A stretch of 64,000 bases of DNA, taken from NCBI RefSeq assembly GCF_002575655.3, contig NC_053037.3:140441207-140505206 (forward strand). Reading direction: 5' to 3'. The translations under genes were made by a program, and so were the position numbers. The DNA comes from Aegilops tauschii subsp. strangulata. Lineage: Eukaryota > Streptophyta > Magnoliopsida > Poales > Poaceae. This document shows, one piece after another, positions 55,314 through 64,000 of the stretch (position 1 is the stretch's first letter; the number at the start of each line of letters is the position of its first letter). The notes below the pieces were generated by a model. The model had not been told where the DNA came from. It saw only the letters and a list, made by a program, of their open reading frames with translations, and searched no databases.

Positions 55314-55473
55314 TATTGGTATCATGAGCCACGTTTATCACGATTTCGGAGCCCCCCGTTGTGTTTTCTAGCTTGATTTTGTTGTGTTCTTCCCCAATTT
55401 CAAAAATCCCCACCAAAAATAGCCCCAATTTTTTTTTGTGATTTGTTGGTATGATGAAGTTTTGTTGGATTTG
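55314..55473 (+). repeat. Repeated start of GagI internal region after second LTR
   Basis: TTGGTATCATGAGCCACG through GATGAAGTTTTGTTGGATTTG matches 47703-47861. It includes the primer site. The match ends abruptly at the junction with GypH. Confidence 0.88.
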
Positions 55474-56149
55474 GCATGAATGTTCAGATCCAAGAGATTC
55501 AAGATAAAAGTTTGATATTGACATAAAAATAATAATACTTCAAGCATACTAACTAAGCAATTATGTCTTCTCAAAATAACATGGCCAAAGAAAGTTCATC
55601 CCTACAAAATCATATAGTTTGATCATGCTCCATTTTCGTCACACAAGAATGCTCTCATCATGCACAACCCCGATGACAAGCCAAGAAATTGTTTCATACT
55701 TTAGTAATCTCAAACTTTTTTCAACTTTCACGCAATACATGAGCGTGAGCCATGGATATAGCACTATGGGCGGAATAGAATAGAATGATAGGGATTATGT
55801 GGAGAAGACAAAAAAGGAGAAAGTCTCACATTGACGCGGCTAATCAATGGGCTAGGGAGATGCCCATCAATTGATGTCAATGCAAGGAGTAGGGATTGCC
55901 ATGCAACGGATGCACTAGAGCTATAAATGTATGAAAGCTCAACAAAAGAAACTAAGTGGGTGTGCATCCAACTTGCTTGCTCACGAAGACCTAGGGCATT
56001 TGAGGAAGCCCATTGTTGGAATACACAAGCCAAGTTCTATAATGAAAAATTCCCACTAGTATATGAAAATGACGAAACAAGAGACTCTCTATCATAAAGA
56101 TCATGGTGCTACTTTGAAGCACAAGTGTGGAAAAAAGGATAGTAGCATT

Positions 56150-56207
56150 GTCCCTTTTTTTCTTTTTTTTTCTTTCTCCTTTTTTTGGCCTTTCTCTTTT
56201 TTTTATT
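56150..56207. repeat. T-rich low-complexity tract
   Basis: Runs of T separated by single C or G over about 58 bases (A-rich on the element strand). Confidence 0.85.
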
Positions 56208-57430
56208 TGGGACAATGCTCTATTAATGATGATCATCACACTTCTATTTATTTACAACTCAATGGTTACAACTCGATACTAGAACAAAATATGACTCTAT
56301 ATGAATGCCTCCGGCGGTGTACCGGGATGGGCAATGAATCAAGAGTGACATGTATGATAAATTATGCATGGTGGCTTTGCCACAAATACGATGTCAACTA
56401 CATGATCATGCATGGCAAATATGACAATGATGAAGCATGTCATAGTAAATAAAACGGTGGAAAAGTTGCATGGCAATATATCTCGGAATGGCTATGGAAA
56501 TGCCATAATAGGTAGGTATGGTGGCTGTTTTGAGGAAGATATAAGGAGGTTTATGTGCGATAGAGCGTATCATATCACGGGGTTTGGATGCACCGGCGAA
56601 GTTTGCACCAACTCTCAAGGTGAGAAAGGGCAATGCACGGTACCGAAGAGGCTAGCAATGATGGAAAGGTGAGAGTGCGTATAATCCATGGACTCAACAT
56701 TAGTCATAAAGAACTCACACACTTATTGCAAAAATCTACAAGTCATCAAAAACCAAGCATTACACGCGTACTCCTAGGGGGATAGATTGGTAGGAAAAGA
56801 CCATCGCTCGTCCCCGACCGCCACTCATAAGGAGGACAATCAAAGAACACCTCATGCTTCAAATTTGTTACACAATGTTTACCTTACGTGCATGCTACGG
56901 GACTTGCAAACTTCAACACAACTATTTCTCAAATTCACAACTACTCAACTAGCACGACTCTAATATTACCATCTTCATATCTCAAAACAATCATCAAGTA
57001 TCAAACTTCTCATAGTATTCAATGCACTTTTATGAAAGTTTTTATTATACCGATCTTGGATGCCTATCATATTAGGACTAATTTTATAGTTCTAAAGGAC
57101 TCTCAAAATAATATAAGTGAAGCATGAGAGATCAATAATTTCTATAAAATAAAACCACCACCGTGCTCTGAAGATATAAGTGAGGCACTAGAGCAAAAAC
57201 TATTTAGCTCAAAAGATATAAGTGAAGCACATAGAGTATTCTAATAAATTCTGATTCAGGTGTGTCTCTCCCAAAAGGTGTGTACAGCAAGGATGATTGT
57301 GGTAAACTAAAAAGCAAAGACTCAAATCATACAAGACGCTCCAAGCAAAACACATATCATGTGGTGAATAAAAATATAGCCTCAAGTAAAGTTACCGATA
57401 GACGAAGACGAAAGAGGGGATGCCTTCCGG

Positions 57431-57506
57431 GGCATCCCCAAGCTTAGGCTTTTAGTTGTCCTTAAATTTTACCTTGGCGTGCCTTGGGCATCCCCAAGCT
57501 TAGGCT
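57431..57506 (-). repeat. Two internal copies of the GypH polypurine-tract motif
   Basis: GGCATCCCCAAGCTTAGGCT occurs at 57431-57450 and 57487-57506. On the element strand the core AAGCTTGGGGATGCC resembles the true tract AAGCTTGAGGATGC at 46554. Confidence 0.75.
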
Positions 57507-57520
57507 CTTGCCACTCCTTA

Positions 57521-58833
57521 TCTACTATATCTAAATAGGTGCTCCCCACTACCTTATTTCTCTTGACATGCAAGCTATCCACATCACAATCAACATGCAA
57601 CCTACCATGTCAGCAAATCTGCCACCTCAGCCAAAAAAATGTCAAACGAATCATGTGATTTAATCTATATATTGTTAGTTCCTCTTCGGCTTCTAAAACT
57701 GACAAGGTAGCCTATTAATAAGTGCGGAGACGCATCATCTTATCCTCCACTCCCCTCCAGTCATATTCGCACTACAAAATCGGTGGTCCATTAAGGGAGG
57801 CATTGGCCAGCCTTGGTCATCGATCGGGTGGCGCCTGGCATGGCACATCAGAGATCGGGCAAGCAACATCCAGGTAATTGAAGCCCGCATCGACTCATCC
57901 ATTTGGTCTGCACATCTCATCTTCTCTTGAATCGAATCTTGAAGGATCGATGGTAGATTGGAAGCAGGTATGAGCTTGCACTGCCCCACTCAATGGAAGG
58001 AGACCCATCCCCAACGCCATCTCCTAGGTCTACCAGTTGTCGCCTCTGGCTTCTCCTGTGGCCCGACTTTTGGATGTGGAAGCGGGCCTGACCCAGCCGT
58101 AATGCCCTCTCCTAGGTCTGGCAGTCGTCGTCTAACGCTTCTCCGGCGGCCCGACTTTTGGCTGCGGAAGCATCACTTATCCAGACGGGCGCCGTCGCGT
58201 CCTGGTCGTGCTGTTAGGCCACCGCGGTGCCACTACAGGTTCCAGCGATGCATCCAGCATCATTTAAGCACTGATGTGAAGCTACTGAAGTTGTCTCTGT
58301 GGTCGACAAGGGAGGACGGGTTCCATGGACGCCGGTACTACTGCTACTTCTCCCACCTGAACTTCGTTGCCTCCACCAGGTGCAGCGACAAGTCCTTATT
58401 TGCACTGACCAGAAATAATTTGACAATTGAGGGAAAAAAGACAGTGAGGTTTTATCTCTTTTAAAGTTAAATAGAGGATCTGTGAAGAAACTAAAACGCC
58501 AGATCTACAGAATACATTATTTTGTTTCATTCTTATATATCCTATATACACCGTCTGTTTATTTGTGCTATAAAAGTAGTACTCTCTGATTTTCAAATTT
58601 CTAACTATGTAAGGAATTTGATTCTAACATACCGTATATACACTGTCAACACAAATCATGGTCCTTTTTACTCTCCGTTTGTTTGTGCTATTAAACAAGT
58701 ACTCTGATCTTTGGACTTCTAAGTCTGCAAGGGATTACGAAGCATTTGGCTGTAACACTTGACACACACAAAAACCTTGCTACACTAAAACTACTAAACG
58801 ACAGAAGATTATTTTCAAGAGAGAACTTTGGAA
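57521..58833. mobile_element. InsJ, unclassified insertion in GypH, Helitron-like left end
   Basis: About 1.3 kb foreign to GypH. The left border A followed by TCTACTATAT resembles the A-TC start of Helitrons; the right border before TTCCATAATCC lacks a clear CTRR end, so the class is open. The content is mixed: AT-rich flanks, a GC-rich gene-like middle (57780-58400) with splice-like GT sites and an imperfect 75-base duplication (58012-58086 and 58099-58170, CTCCTAGGTCT to GGCCCGACTTTTGG), and a repeated AT-rich block near the right end (GTTTATTTGTGCTAT at 58556, GTTTGTTTGTGCTAT at 58677). Reading frames in it are not recognised. Confidence 0.55.
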
Positions 58834-59476
58834 TTCCATAATCCATCAAATCTTTACCCAAAACTTGAAAACTTCACAACACAAAACTCAACAGAAAATC
58901 TCATGAGCTCCGTTAGTATAAGAAAGCAAATCACCATCATAAGGTACTGTAATGAACTCATTCTTTATTTATATTGGTGTTAAACCTACTGTATTCCAAC
59001 TTCTCTATGGTTCATACCCTCCGATACTACTCATAGATTCATCAAAATAAGCAAACAACACACGAAAAACAGAATCTGTCAAAAACAGAACAGTCTGTGG
59101 TAATCTGGATCAAACATATACTTCTGTAACTTCAAAAATTCTAAAATAAATTTCTGGACGTGAGGAATTTTTCTATTAATCATCTGCAAAAAGAATCAAC
59201 TAAATGGCACTCTCCAGTAAAAAGTTGTACTAATCTCGTGAGCGCTAAAGTTTCTGCTTTTTACAGCAAGATCATAAAGACTTCACCCAAGTCTTCCCAA
59301 AGGTTCTACTTGGCACAAACACTAACTAAAACATGAAAACACATCTAAACATAAGCTAGATGAATTATTTATTACTAAACAGAACAAAAAAGCAAGAAAC
59401 AAAAATAAAATTGGGTTGCCTCCCAACAAGCGCTATCGCTTAACGCCCCTAGCTAGGCATAAAGGCAAGAATAGAT
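58834..59476 (-). other. GypH spacer downstream of protease
   Basis: Non-coding on both strands, AT-rich. It continues the internal region of GypH. No RT follows the protease here. Confidence 0.7.
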
Positions 59477-61556
59477 CTAGGTATTGCCATCTTTGGTATG
59501 CAATCCATAAGTGGCTCTCATAATAGATTCATAAGGTAATTTAATTTTCTTTCTAGGAAAGTGTTCGATGCCTTTCCTTAACGGAAATTGGAATATAATA
59601 TTTCCTTCCTTCATATCAATAATTGCACCAATCGTTCTAAGGAAAGGTCTACCAAGAATAATAGGGCATGTAGGATTGCAATCTATATCAAGAACAATGA
59701 AATCTACGGGCACATAATTCCTATTTGCAACAATAAGAACATCATTAATTCTTCCCATAGGTTTCTTAATGGTGGAATCCGCAAGGTGCAAGTTTAAAGA
59801 ACAATCATCAAATTCACGGAAACCTAACATCACACAAAGTTTTTGGAATCGTGGAAACACTAGCACCCAAATCACACAAAGCATAGCATTCATGATCTTT
59901 AATTTTAATTTTAATAGTAGGTTCCCACTCACCATAAAGTTTTCTAGGGATAGAAACTTCCAGCTCAAGCTTTTCTTCATAAGATTGCATTAAAGCATCA
60001 ACGATATGTTTAGTAAAAGCTTTATTTTGACTATAAGCATGATGAGAATTTAACACGGATTGCAACAAGGAAATACAATCTATTAAAGACCAATTATCAT
60101 AATTAAATTCCTTGAAATCCAAAATAGTGGGTTCATTGCTATGTAAAGTTTTGACCTCTTCAATCCCACTTTTACCAATTTTTGCATCAAGATCTAAAAA
60201 CTCCGAATCATTGGGACGCCTTTTAACTAAAGTTGACTCATCTCCAGTCCCATCATTATCAAGATTCATATTGAAAAACAAAGCTTTAATAGGGGACACA
60301 TCAATCACTTTTAGATCTTCAACCCTATTATCATGAAAACTAGAAGAACATGCTTTTACAAAGCAATCTTTCTTAGCACACATCCTAGCGGTTCTTTCTT
60401 TGCACTCATCAATGGAAATTCTCATAGATTTGAGAGACTCATTGATATCATGCTTAGGTGGAATAGATCTAAGTTTCAAAGAATCAACATCAAGAGAAAT
60501 TCTATCCACGTTCCTAGCCAACTCATCAATCTTAGGCAATTTTTCTTCAAGCAAAGTATTAAAATTATTTTGAGAAATCATAAATTCTTTAACACTAGTC
60601 TCAAAATCAGAGGGCATCTTATTAAAATTTCCATAAGAGTTGTTGTAGGAATTACCATAATTATCAGAGGAATTACTAGGATACGGCCTAGGATTAAAGT
60701 TTCCTCTATAAGCGTTGTTACCAAAATTGTTCCTACCAACAAAATTAACATCCATAGATTCATTATTATTCTCAATCAAAGTAGACAAAGGCATATCATT
60801 AGGATCAATAGGAGCACTCTTATTAGCAAACAATTTCATAAGTTCATCCATCTTTCCACTCAAAACATTAATCTCTTCTATCGCATGAACCTTTTTACTA
60901 GTAGATCTTTCGGTGTGCCATTGAGAATAATTAACCATAATATTATCTAGAAGTTTAGTAGCTTCTCCTAAAGTGATTCCCATAAAAGTGCCTCCCGCGG
61001 CCGAATCTAAAAGGTTTCTAGAAGCAAAATTCAATTCGGCATAATTTTTTTGTATAATCATCCATAAATTCAGACCATGTGTGGGGCAATTACGTATCAT
61101 TAATTTCATCCTCTCCCAAGATTGTGCAACATGCTCATGATCAAGTTGCTTAAAATTCATAATATCGTTTCTAAGATAGATGATCTTAGTGGGAGGAAAA
61201 TACTTAGAGATAAAAGCATCTTTGCACTTATTCCATGAATCAATACTATTTTTAGGCAAAGACGAAAACCAAGTTTTAGCACGATCTCTAAGCGAAAACG
61301 GAAATAGCTTCAATTTAACAATATCATTATCCACGTCTTTCTTCTTTTGCATATCACACAAATCAACAAAGTTGTTTAGAGGTGTAGCGGCATCTTCACT
61401 AGGAAGGCGAGAGAATTGATCTTTCATGACAAGATTCAACAAAGCAGCATTAATTTTACAAGATTTAGCATCGGTAAGAGGAGCAATCGGAGTGCTAAGA
61501 AAATCATTATTGTTGGTATTGGAAAAGTCACACAATTTAGTATTGTCTTGAGCCAT
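59477..61556 (-). pseudogene. GypH gag and protease, one frameshift
   Basis: The start ATG at 61556 (MAQDNTKLCDFSNTNNND); the upstream part of the open frame belongs to the CACTA element. The gag capsid region is at about residues 30-200 (LFPFSLRDRAKTWFSSLP, HEHVAQSWERMKLMIRNC). A linker with Asn-rich repeats (NNFGNNAYRGNF) follows. The protease has LCDLGASVSTIPK near 59860 as active-site loop. A small deletion near 59828 shifts the frame; the second half of the protease (59810-59480) reads VDFIVLDIDC and PIILGRPFLRTIGA. The frame ends at 59477 and no RT follows. This gag type is very common in Triticeae. Confidence 0.9.
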
Positions 61557-61640
61557 CGCGACAAACGATCCAACACACAAGCACACAAGAATCAAGCGAA
61601 GAAAAGGCGAACGGAAAAGAGGGCGAATAAAACGGCAAGG

Positions 61641-62106
61641 CACTACTAGGGAAAACCTTATACACAGAACATTAGCAGTAGCGCGGGCTAAAAACACACG
61701 CTGGTGCTAATTAGCAGCAGCGCGGTGTTGTAAACGGCGCTACAGATACAATTATAGCAGTAGCGCGCCCGAGTACAAAAGCGCTACTACTAAAATTCCC
61801 ATGGCTTAGCCGATAGGCTGCACATAGTAGTAGCGATCTTCTCCGAACCGCGCTACCGCTATTTGCTTTGTAGCAGCGCGTTTACGCTGAGAGGCGCTAC
61901 TGATAAAGCAAATAAAATTAAATGGAAAGCAAATAGAAAAGTAAATGAAAATGAAAGAAATACCAAAAGGTGAAAGGAAAAATATAATGTAAAGAAAAAT
62001 AAATGAAAAAGTGGAAAAATGAGAATGGTATAGCAGTAGCGCGTATCCAGGAACGCGTTGTAGCTATGTTAGCAGTAGCGCACTTCCTGGAACGCGCTAC
62101 TGCTAC
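61641..62106. repeat. CACTA terminal inverted repeat and subterminal repeats
   Basis: TIR at 61641-61657. Copies of AGCAGTAGCGCG or close variants at about 61674, 61710, 61757, 61868, 62032 and 62071, and inverse copies CGCGCTACTGCT around 61783, 61894 and 62094. The arrangement in both orientations is characteristic of the superfamily. Confidence 0.85.
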
Positions 62107-62233
62107 TTCTAACTAAACCGCTCGATTCGTTTTTCCCAACGGCCACTTCCCCCAAATCTCAACTCCTCCGTTGTCGCCACCGCCGTCGCCCGTCGGCCGC
62201 CGCGCGCTCTCCCGTCGCTCTCCCGCCTCAACG

Positions 62234-62350
62234 CCGCCCCTGACCCCGGATTCGACGCCGCCCCCGACCCCGGATTCGACGCCGCCCCCGACCCCGACCT
62301 CGACGCCGCCCTCCGCCGCACGCCCGAGCCCCGACCCCGACCTCGACGCC
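62234..62350. repeat. GC-rich tandem repeat in CacK
   Basis: Unit of about 24 bases, GACGCCGCCCCCGACCCCG, repeated three to four times with variation. In one frame it encodes STPPPTPD repeats (62171-62422); a GTAAGG donor-like site at 62377 suggests a first exon. I do not assign a protein function. Confidence 0.7.
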
Positions 62351-62455
62351 GCCTGCCCCTCCCTCGCCGCAGTCACCGTAAGGCTCTGCCTCTCCTCTCC
62401 CCTACCCTCCTCTCTCTGCTAGGGCAATTTATATATGTGTTGATGCTGTGTTGAT

Positions 62456-62490
62456 GTTCATATGAACCCTAGGTGTTCATATGAACCCTA
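62456..62490. repeat. Direct repeat of TTCATATGAACCCTAG
   Basis: Two adjacent copies of GTTCATATGAACCCTAG, each containing the palindrome TTCATATGAA. Confidence 0.85.
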
Positions 62491-62726
62491 GATTTGTTTA
62501 GGGCAGTAGGCATTTTTTAGCATTTAGGAAAAATGATTAGCAATTTTTTTAGGAAATTAGCTAGGGCAAATTTTTATGAAAATGCCTAAACAGTAATTTC
62601 ATTTGCATATTGTTGTTATATGATATATGTCATTGATGTTCATTTGCATATTCCATTATTGATGTGGTTCGATTGTGCCCAAGTGGCTTTGTTCTTCCTA
62701 GGAAATGAAGCCGAGTGGCCTATGTT

Positions 62727-62833
62727 TTGCCGGAATGTTGATTCATTTCCGTTCCGGCAAATTTCAGGTTCTCGATTTGTCCACTTATTAGCAAAAGTCA
62801 TGCCGAAATTTTCCGTGAATTTCGGCATGACTT
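62727..62833. repeat. Two adjacent perfect inverted repeats in CacK
   Basis: TTGCCGGAA (62727-62735) with TTCCGGCAA (62752-62760), and a 16-base arm AAGTCATGCCGAAATT (62795-62810) with its exact complement at 62818-62833 around a 7-base loop. Confidence 0.9.
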
Positions 62834-63059
62834 GTGCTACAAACTAGGACATATTGAGTTCCCGGGATTTGCCGCACCGGGAAGGAGTCAACGTTCCTGC
62901 AAAGCATAGGCCTTTTTTATGTCATTATTCATTTTATTAGGTATAGAATTAATTGACTAGATTTAATCATAAGAACTAGTTGAATTAATAGAACTAGTTG
63001 AACATGTCACATTTGTTGTTATTTTTTTAGTTAAAGCAATTTTTCGCGCATCGACGTCG

Positions 63060-63463
63060 ATGATGCCTATCCCGCATCCTCGTCATCGAGTTGGTGGAGG
63101 ACACCTACATCACCAGATGGGCCATGTCCGGGACTGGGCTCCGCCGGGGTGGTACTGGGAGGCGCTACCTACCGGGGGCGCAGGTTGGTGAGGAGCCAGC
63201 CTATCGTTGACCCGAACCTTGTTTGGTGGCGGTCGCATGGGCCAGCGACGGTCCAGAGGCTCGAGGACCCCGCGGAGGTGGTGCGTCACTGTGTCAGTGA
63301 GGAGGACGCGCATGTCCGTCGCAACTTGTTTGCGTTGGAGCACAGGTTCTCCAATACCTGGCAGGTTCTTCAGGGATCTCACTGGAGCTATGATCCTGTG
63401 ATGGTTCCTTCTCTTTGGGTGTCCACCGCCCGCACCGATACCCGTCGTGCGCTAGGGTTTTAG
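63060..63463 (+). pseudogene. CACTA-associated ORF of unknown function, partial
   Basis: Open for about 104 residues to 63463. WWRSHGPATVQRLEDPAEVV and HWSYDPVMVPSLWV resemble an uncharacterised protein often found inside Triticeae CACTA elements. A further stretch upstream (MGHVRDWAPPGWYW, about 63117-63158) lies in another frame, so the ORF seems frameshifted near 63160. No transposase motif. Function unknown. Confidence 0.5.
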
Positions 63464-63712
63464 TTGTATTAGTGATGTTATATGTATGATACTATTCGGG
63501 ATGTATTAGTGATAATATTCGACGATGTACGGACGCATGAGATGATTTACTTTTGCTTATTGAATGCATGATAATTTGAATACTTATTTATTTTACGATT
63601 TGGTTTTGCTTATTGAATGCTCATGTAAATGTGAGTCCTATAAGATATTTTGAGTATCCTGGAGTTGTATTCGATTGATTTTCAATTAATGTTTCGACTA
63701 TGAACATAGGAA

Positions 63713-63913
63713 ATGTCTGACAACCAAAAGGATTTCGGTATTTGCAAATACTGCAAAGACGAGCGCGGCCTGTGCGACGGAATCTTCCTAGATGATGATA
63801 GGTGCTTCAGCATCAAGCTGGACATGAACTTCAAAGTGGATACATTAAGTCACAACGACAAGTCTTTTTTCGTAATTAAGCATGACATCTGCTTCATTTG
63901 CTTCAACTTATAA
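63713..63913 (+). CDS. Small ORF in CacK, possible exon
   Basis: 66 residues from ATG at 63713 with a Cys-rich start (FGICKYCKDERGLC) and IKLDMNFKVDTLSHNDKSFF. It follows an AG acceptor-like site just before the ATG region. I do not recognise the domain with confidence; a B3-like DNA-binding exon, as seen in some CACTA elements, is a guess. It may continue past the window. Confidence 0.35.
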   Translation: MSDNQKDFGICKYCKDERGLCDGIFLDDDRCFSIKLDMNFKVDTLSHNDKSFFVIKHDICFICFNL

Positions 63914-64000
63914 TTTAATTTTTTTACTATTCTACTAGCGTATCCCCTGCCATGCAAGAGTTTTTGTCTTGGATAAGATAGGTTTCAGTCATACTATGGA

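Larger units (their letters stand above)
46655..55473 (+). mobile_element. GagI, Gypsy-like element with gag and no recognisable pol, nested in GypH
   Basis: 5' LTR 46655-47700, primer site 47704, long leader, gag-like ORF 49702-51843, a series of Cys/His/Met-rich frames to 54315, polypurine tract, and a second LTR 54316-55313. The second LTR is followed by 160 bases that repeat the start of the internal region, and then GypH resumes. TGATG and CATCA close the LTRs. No RT, RNase H or integrase motif is seen in the 6.6-kb internal region. No target duplication is visible because the right end is not an LTR end. Orientation is opposite to its host. Confidence 0.85.
55474..57520 (-). other. GypH non-coding internal region
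   Basis: Minus strand 3' half of GypH between protease and 3' LTR. No reading frame with sense. It contains a long A-rich tract on the minus strand (T-rich at 56150-56207), several AAAGATATAAGTGAAGCA-like repeats around 57107-57226, and two polypurine-like motifs near 57431 and 57487. Confidence 0.75.
45003..61640 (-). mobile_element. GypH, Gypsy element with gag and protease, host of GagI, InsJ and CacK
   Basis: Minus strand. The 3' LTR is 45003-46552 (inner border uncertain by about 10 bases) and the polypurine tract 46554-46571. The internal region is 46572-46654, 55474-57520, 58834-61640, in which gag-protease occupies 61556-59477. The 5' side is cut by a CACTA transposon at 61641. No RT, RNase H or integrase can be read between protease and 3' LTR, so the copy is non-autonomous in what is visible. 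Removing the three insertions leaves about 6.5 kb. Confidence 0.85.
61641..64000 (+). mobile_element. CacK, left end of a CACTA (En/Spm) DNA transposon
   Basis: Begins CACTACTAGGGAAAACC, the CACTA terminal inverted repeat, inserted in the 5' region of GypH. Subterminal repeats follow (AGCAGTAGCGCG and its complement), a typical transposase-binding array. It extends past the window; no transposase is in view, so size and coding status are unknown. Strand is given by the left end only. Confidence 0.88.

Noticed and set aside
57958..58464. Frame of 168 residues in InsJ
   Set aside because: Spans the imperfect duplication and has no recognisable domain; kept as part of the insertion rather than as a gene.
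57521..58833. Firm classification of InsJ as a Helitron
   Set aside because: The left end fits, but no CTRR end with hairpin is visible at the right border.
1..64000. tRNA, rRNA, CRISPR arrays, bacterial operons or ordinary host genes
   Set aside because: I looked on both strands for these; every long coherent stretch is explained by LTR elements, InsJ or the CACTA element. Short RNA genes cannot be excluded without a scan by a covariance model.

Overview
The window looks like a plant nuclear genome, almost certainly a Triticeae grass (wheat, Aegilops, barley or rye group). All of it can be assigned to nested transposable elements, and I recognise no host gene, tRNA or rRNA. The Triticeae assignment rests on an Angela/BARE1/WIS-type Copia LTR, Tat-type Gypsy elements carrying the grass antisense ORF with the 'putative gypsy type transposon' fold, TGATACGTC-start Gypsy LTRs and a CACTA end. 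Labels below are mine. Family names are given only where the sequence is diagnostic.

Layout. TatA (outermost, + strand, 5' LTR just left of the window) occupies 1-3024 and 19410-23845. TatB (+) is a complete insertion in TatA, 3025-19404, with target duplication GTGAT. TatC (-) is a complete insertion in TatB, 6897-14149, with target duplication TACAT. At 23846 TatA is broken by GypD (23846-24106 and 43047-43056). GypD is broken by CopE, an Angela-type Copia (24107-43041, target duplication GCTCC/GCTCT). CopE is broken by ChrF, a chromodomain Gypsy (-) with 4-kb LTRs (28311-42418, target duplication TATTC). Further right GypD is also broken by GypG (-, from 43057). GypG is broken by GypH (-, about 45003-61640), which in turn holds GagI (+, 46655-55473), an unclassified insertion InsJ (57521-58833) and the left end of a CACTA transposon CacK (61641 to the window end). 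The order of insertion is readable: TatA, then TatB and GypD, and so on, down to five levels.

How the parts work together. ChrF still shows a full gag-PR-RT-RNaseH-INT-chromodomain order, but has two single-base frameshifts. TatC keeps RNase H and integrase but has lost the rest of gag, protease and RT. TatA and TatB carry gag and protease followed directly by an antisense, intron-containing ORF, with no RT or integrase at the same place in both copies, so they look like a non-autonomous family that would depend on a TatC-like partner. CopE is an internally deleted Copia. GypH shows gag and protease only. GagI has a long gag-like ORF followed by unusual Cys/His/Met-rich frames in place of pol.

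Most likely under-described items: GagI (gag plus a Cys/His/Met-rich region, palindrome-rich LTRs, and LTR-internal-LTR-partial internal structure), the accessory ORF upstream of gag in ChrF, the antisense multi-exon gene of the Tat elements with its own TATA box, telomere-like filler DNA in TatA, and the insertion InsJ.
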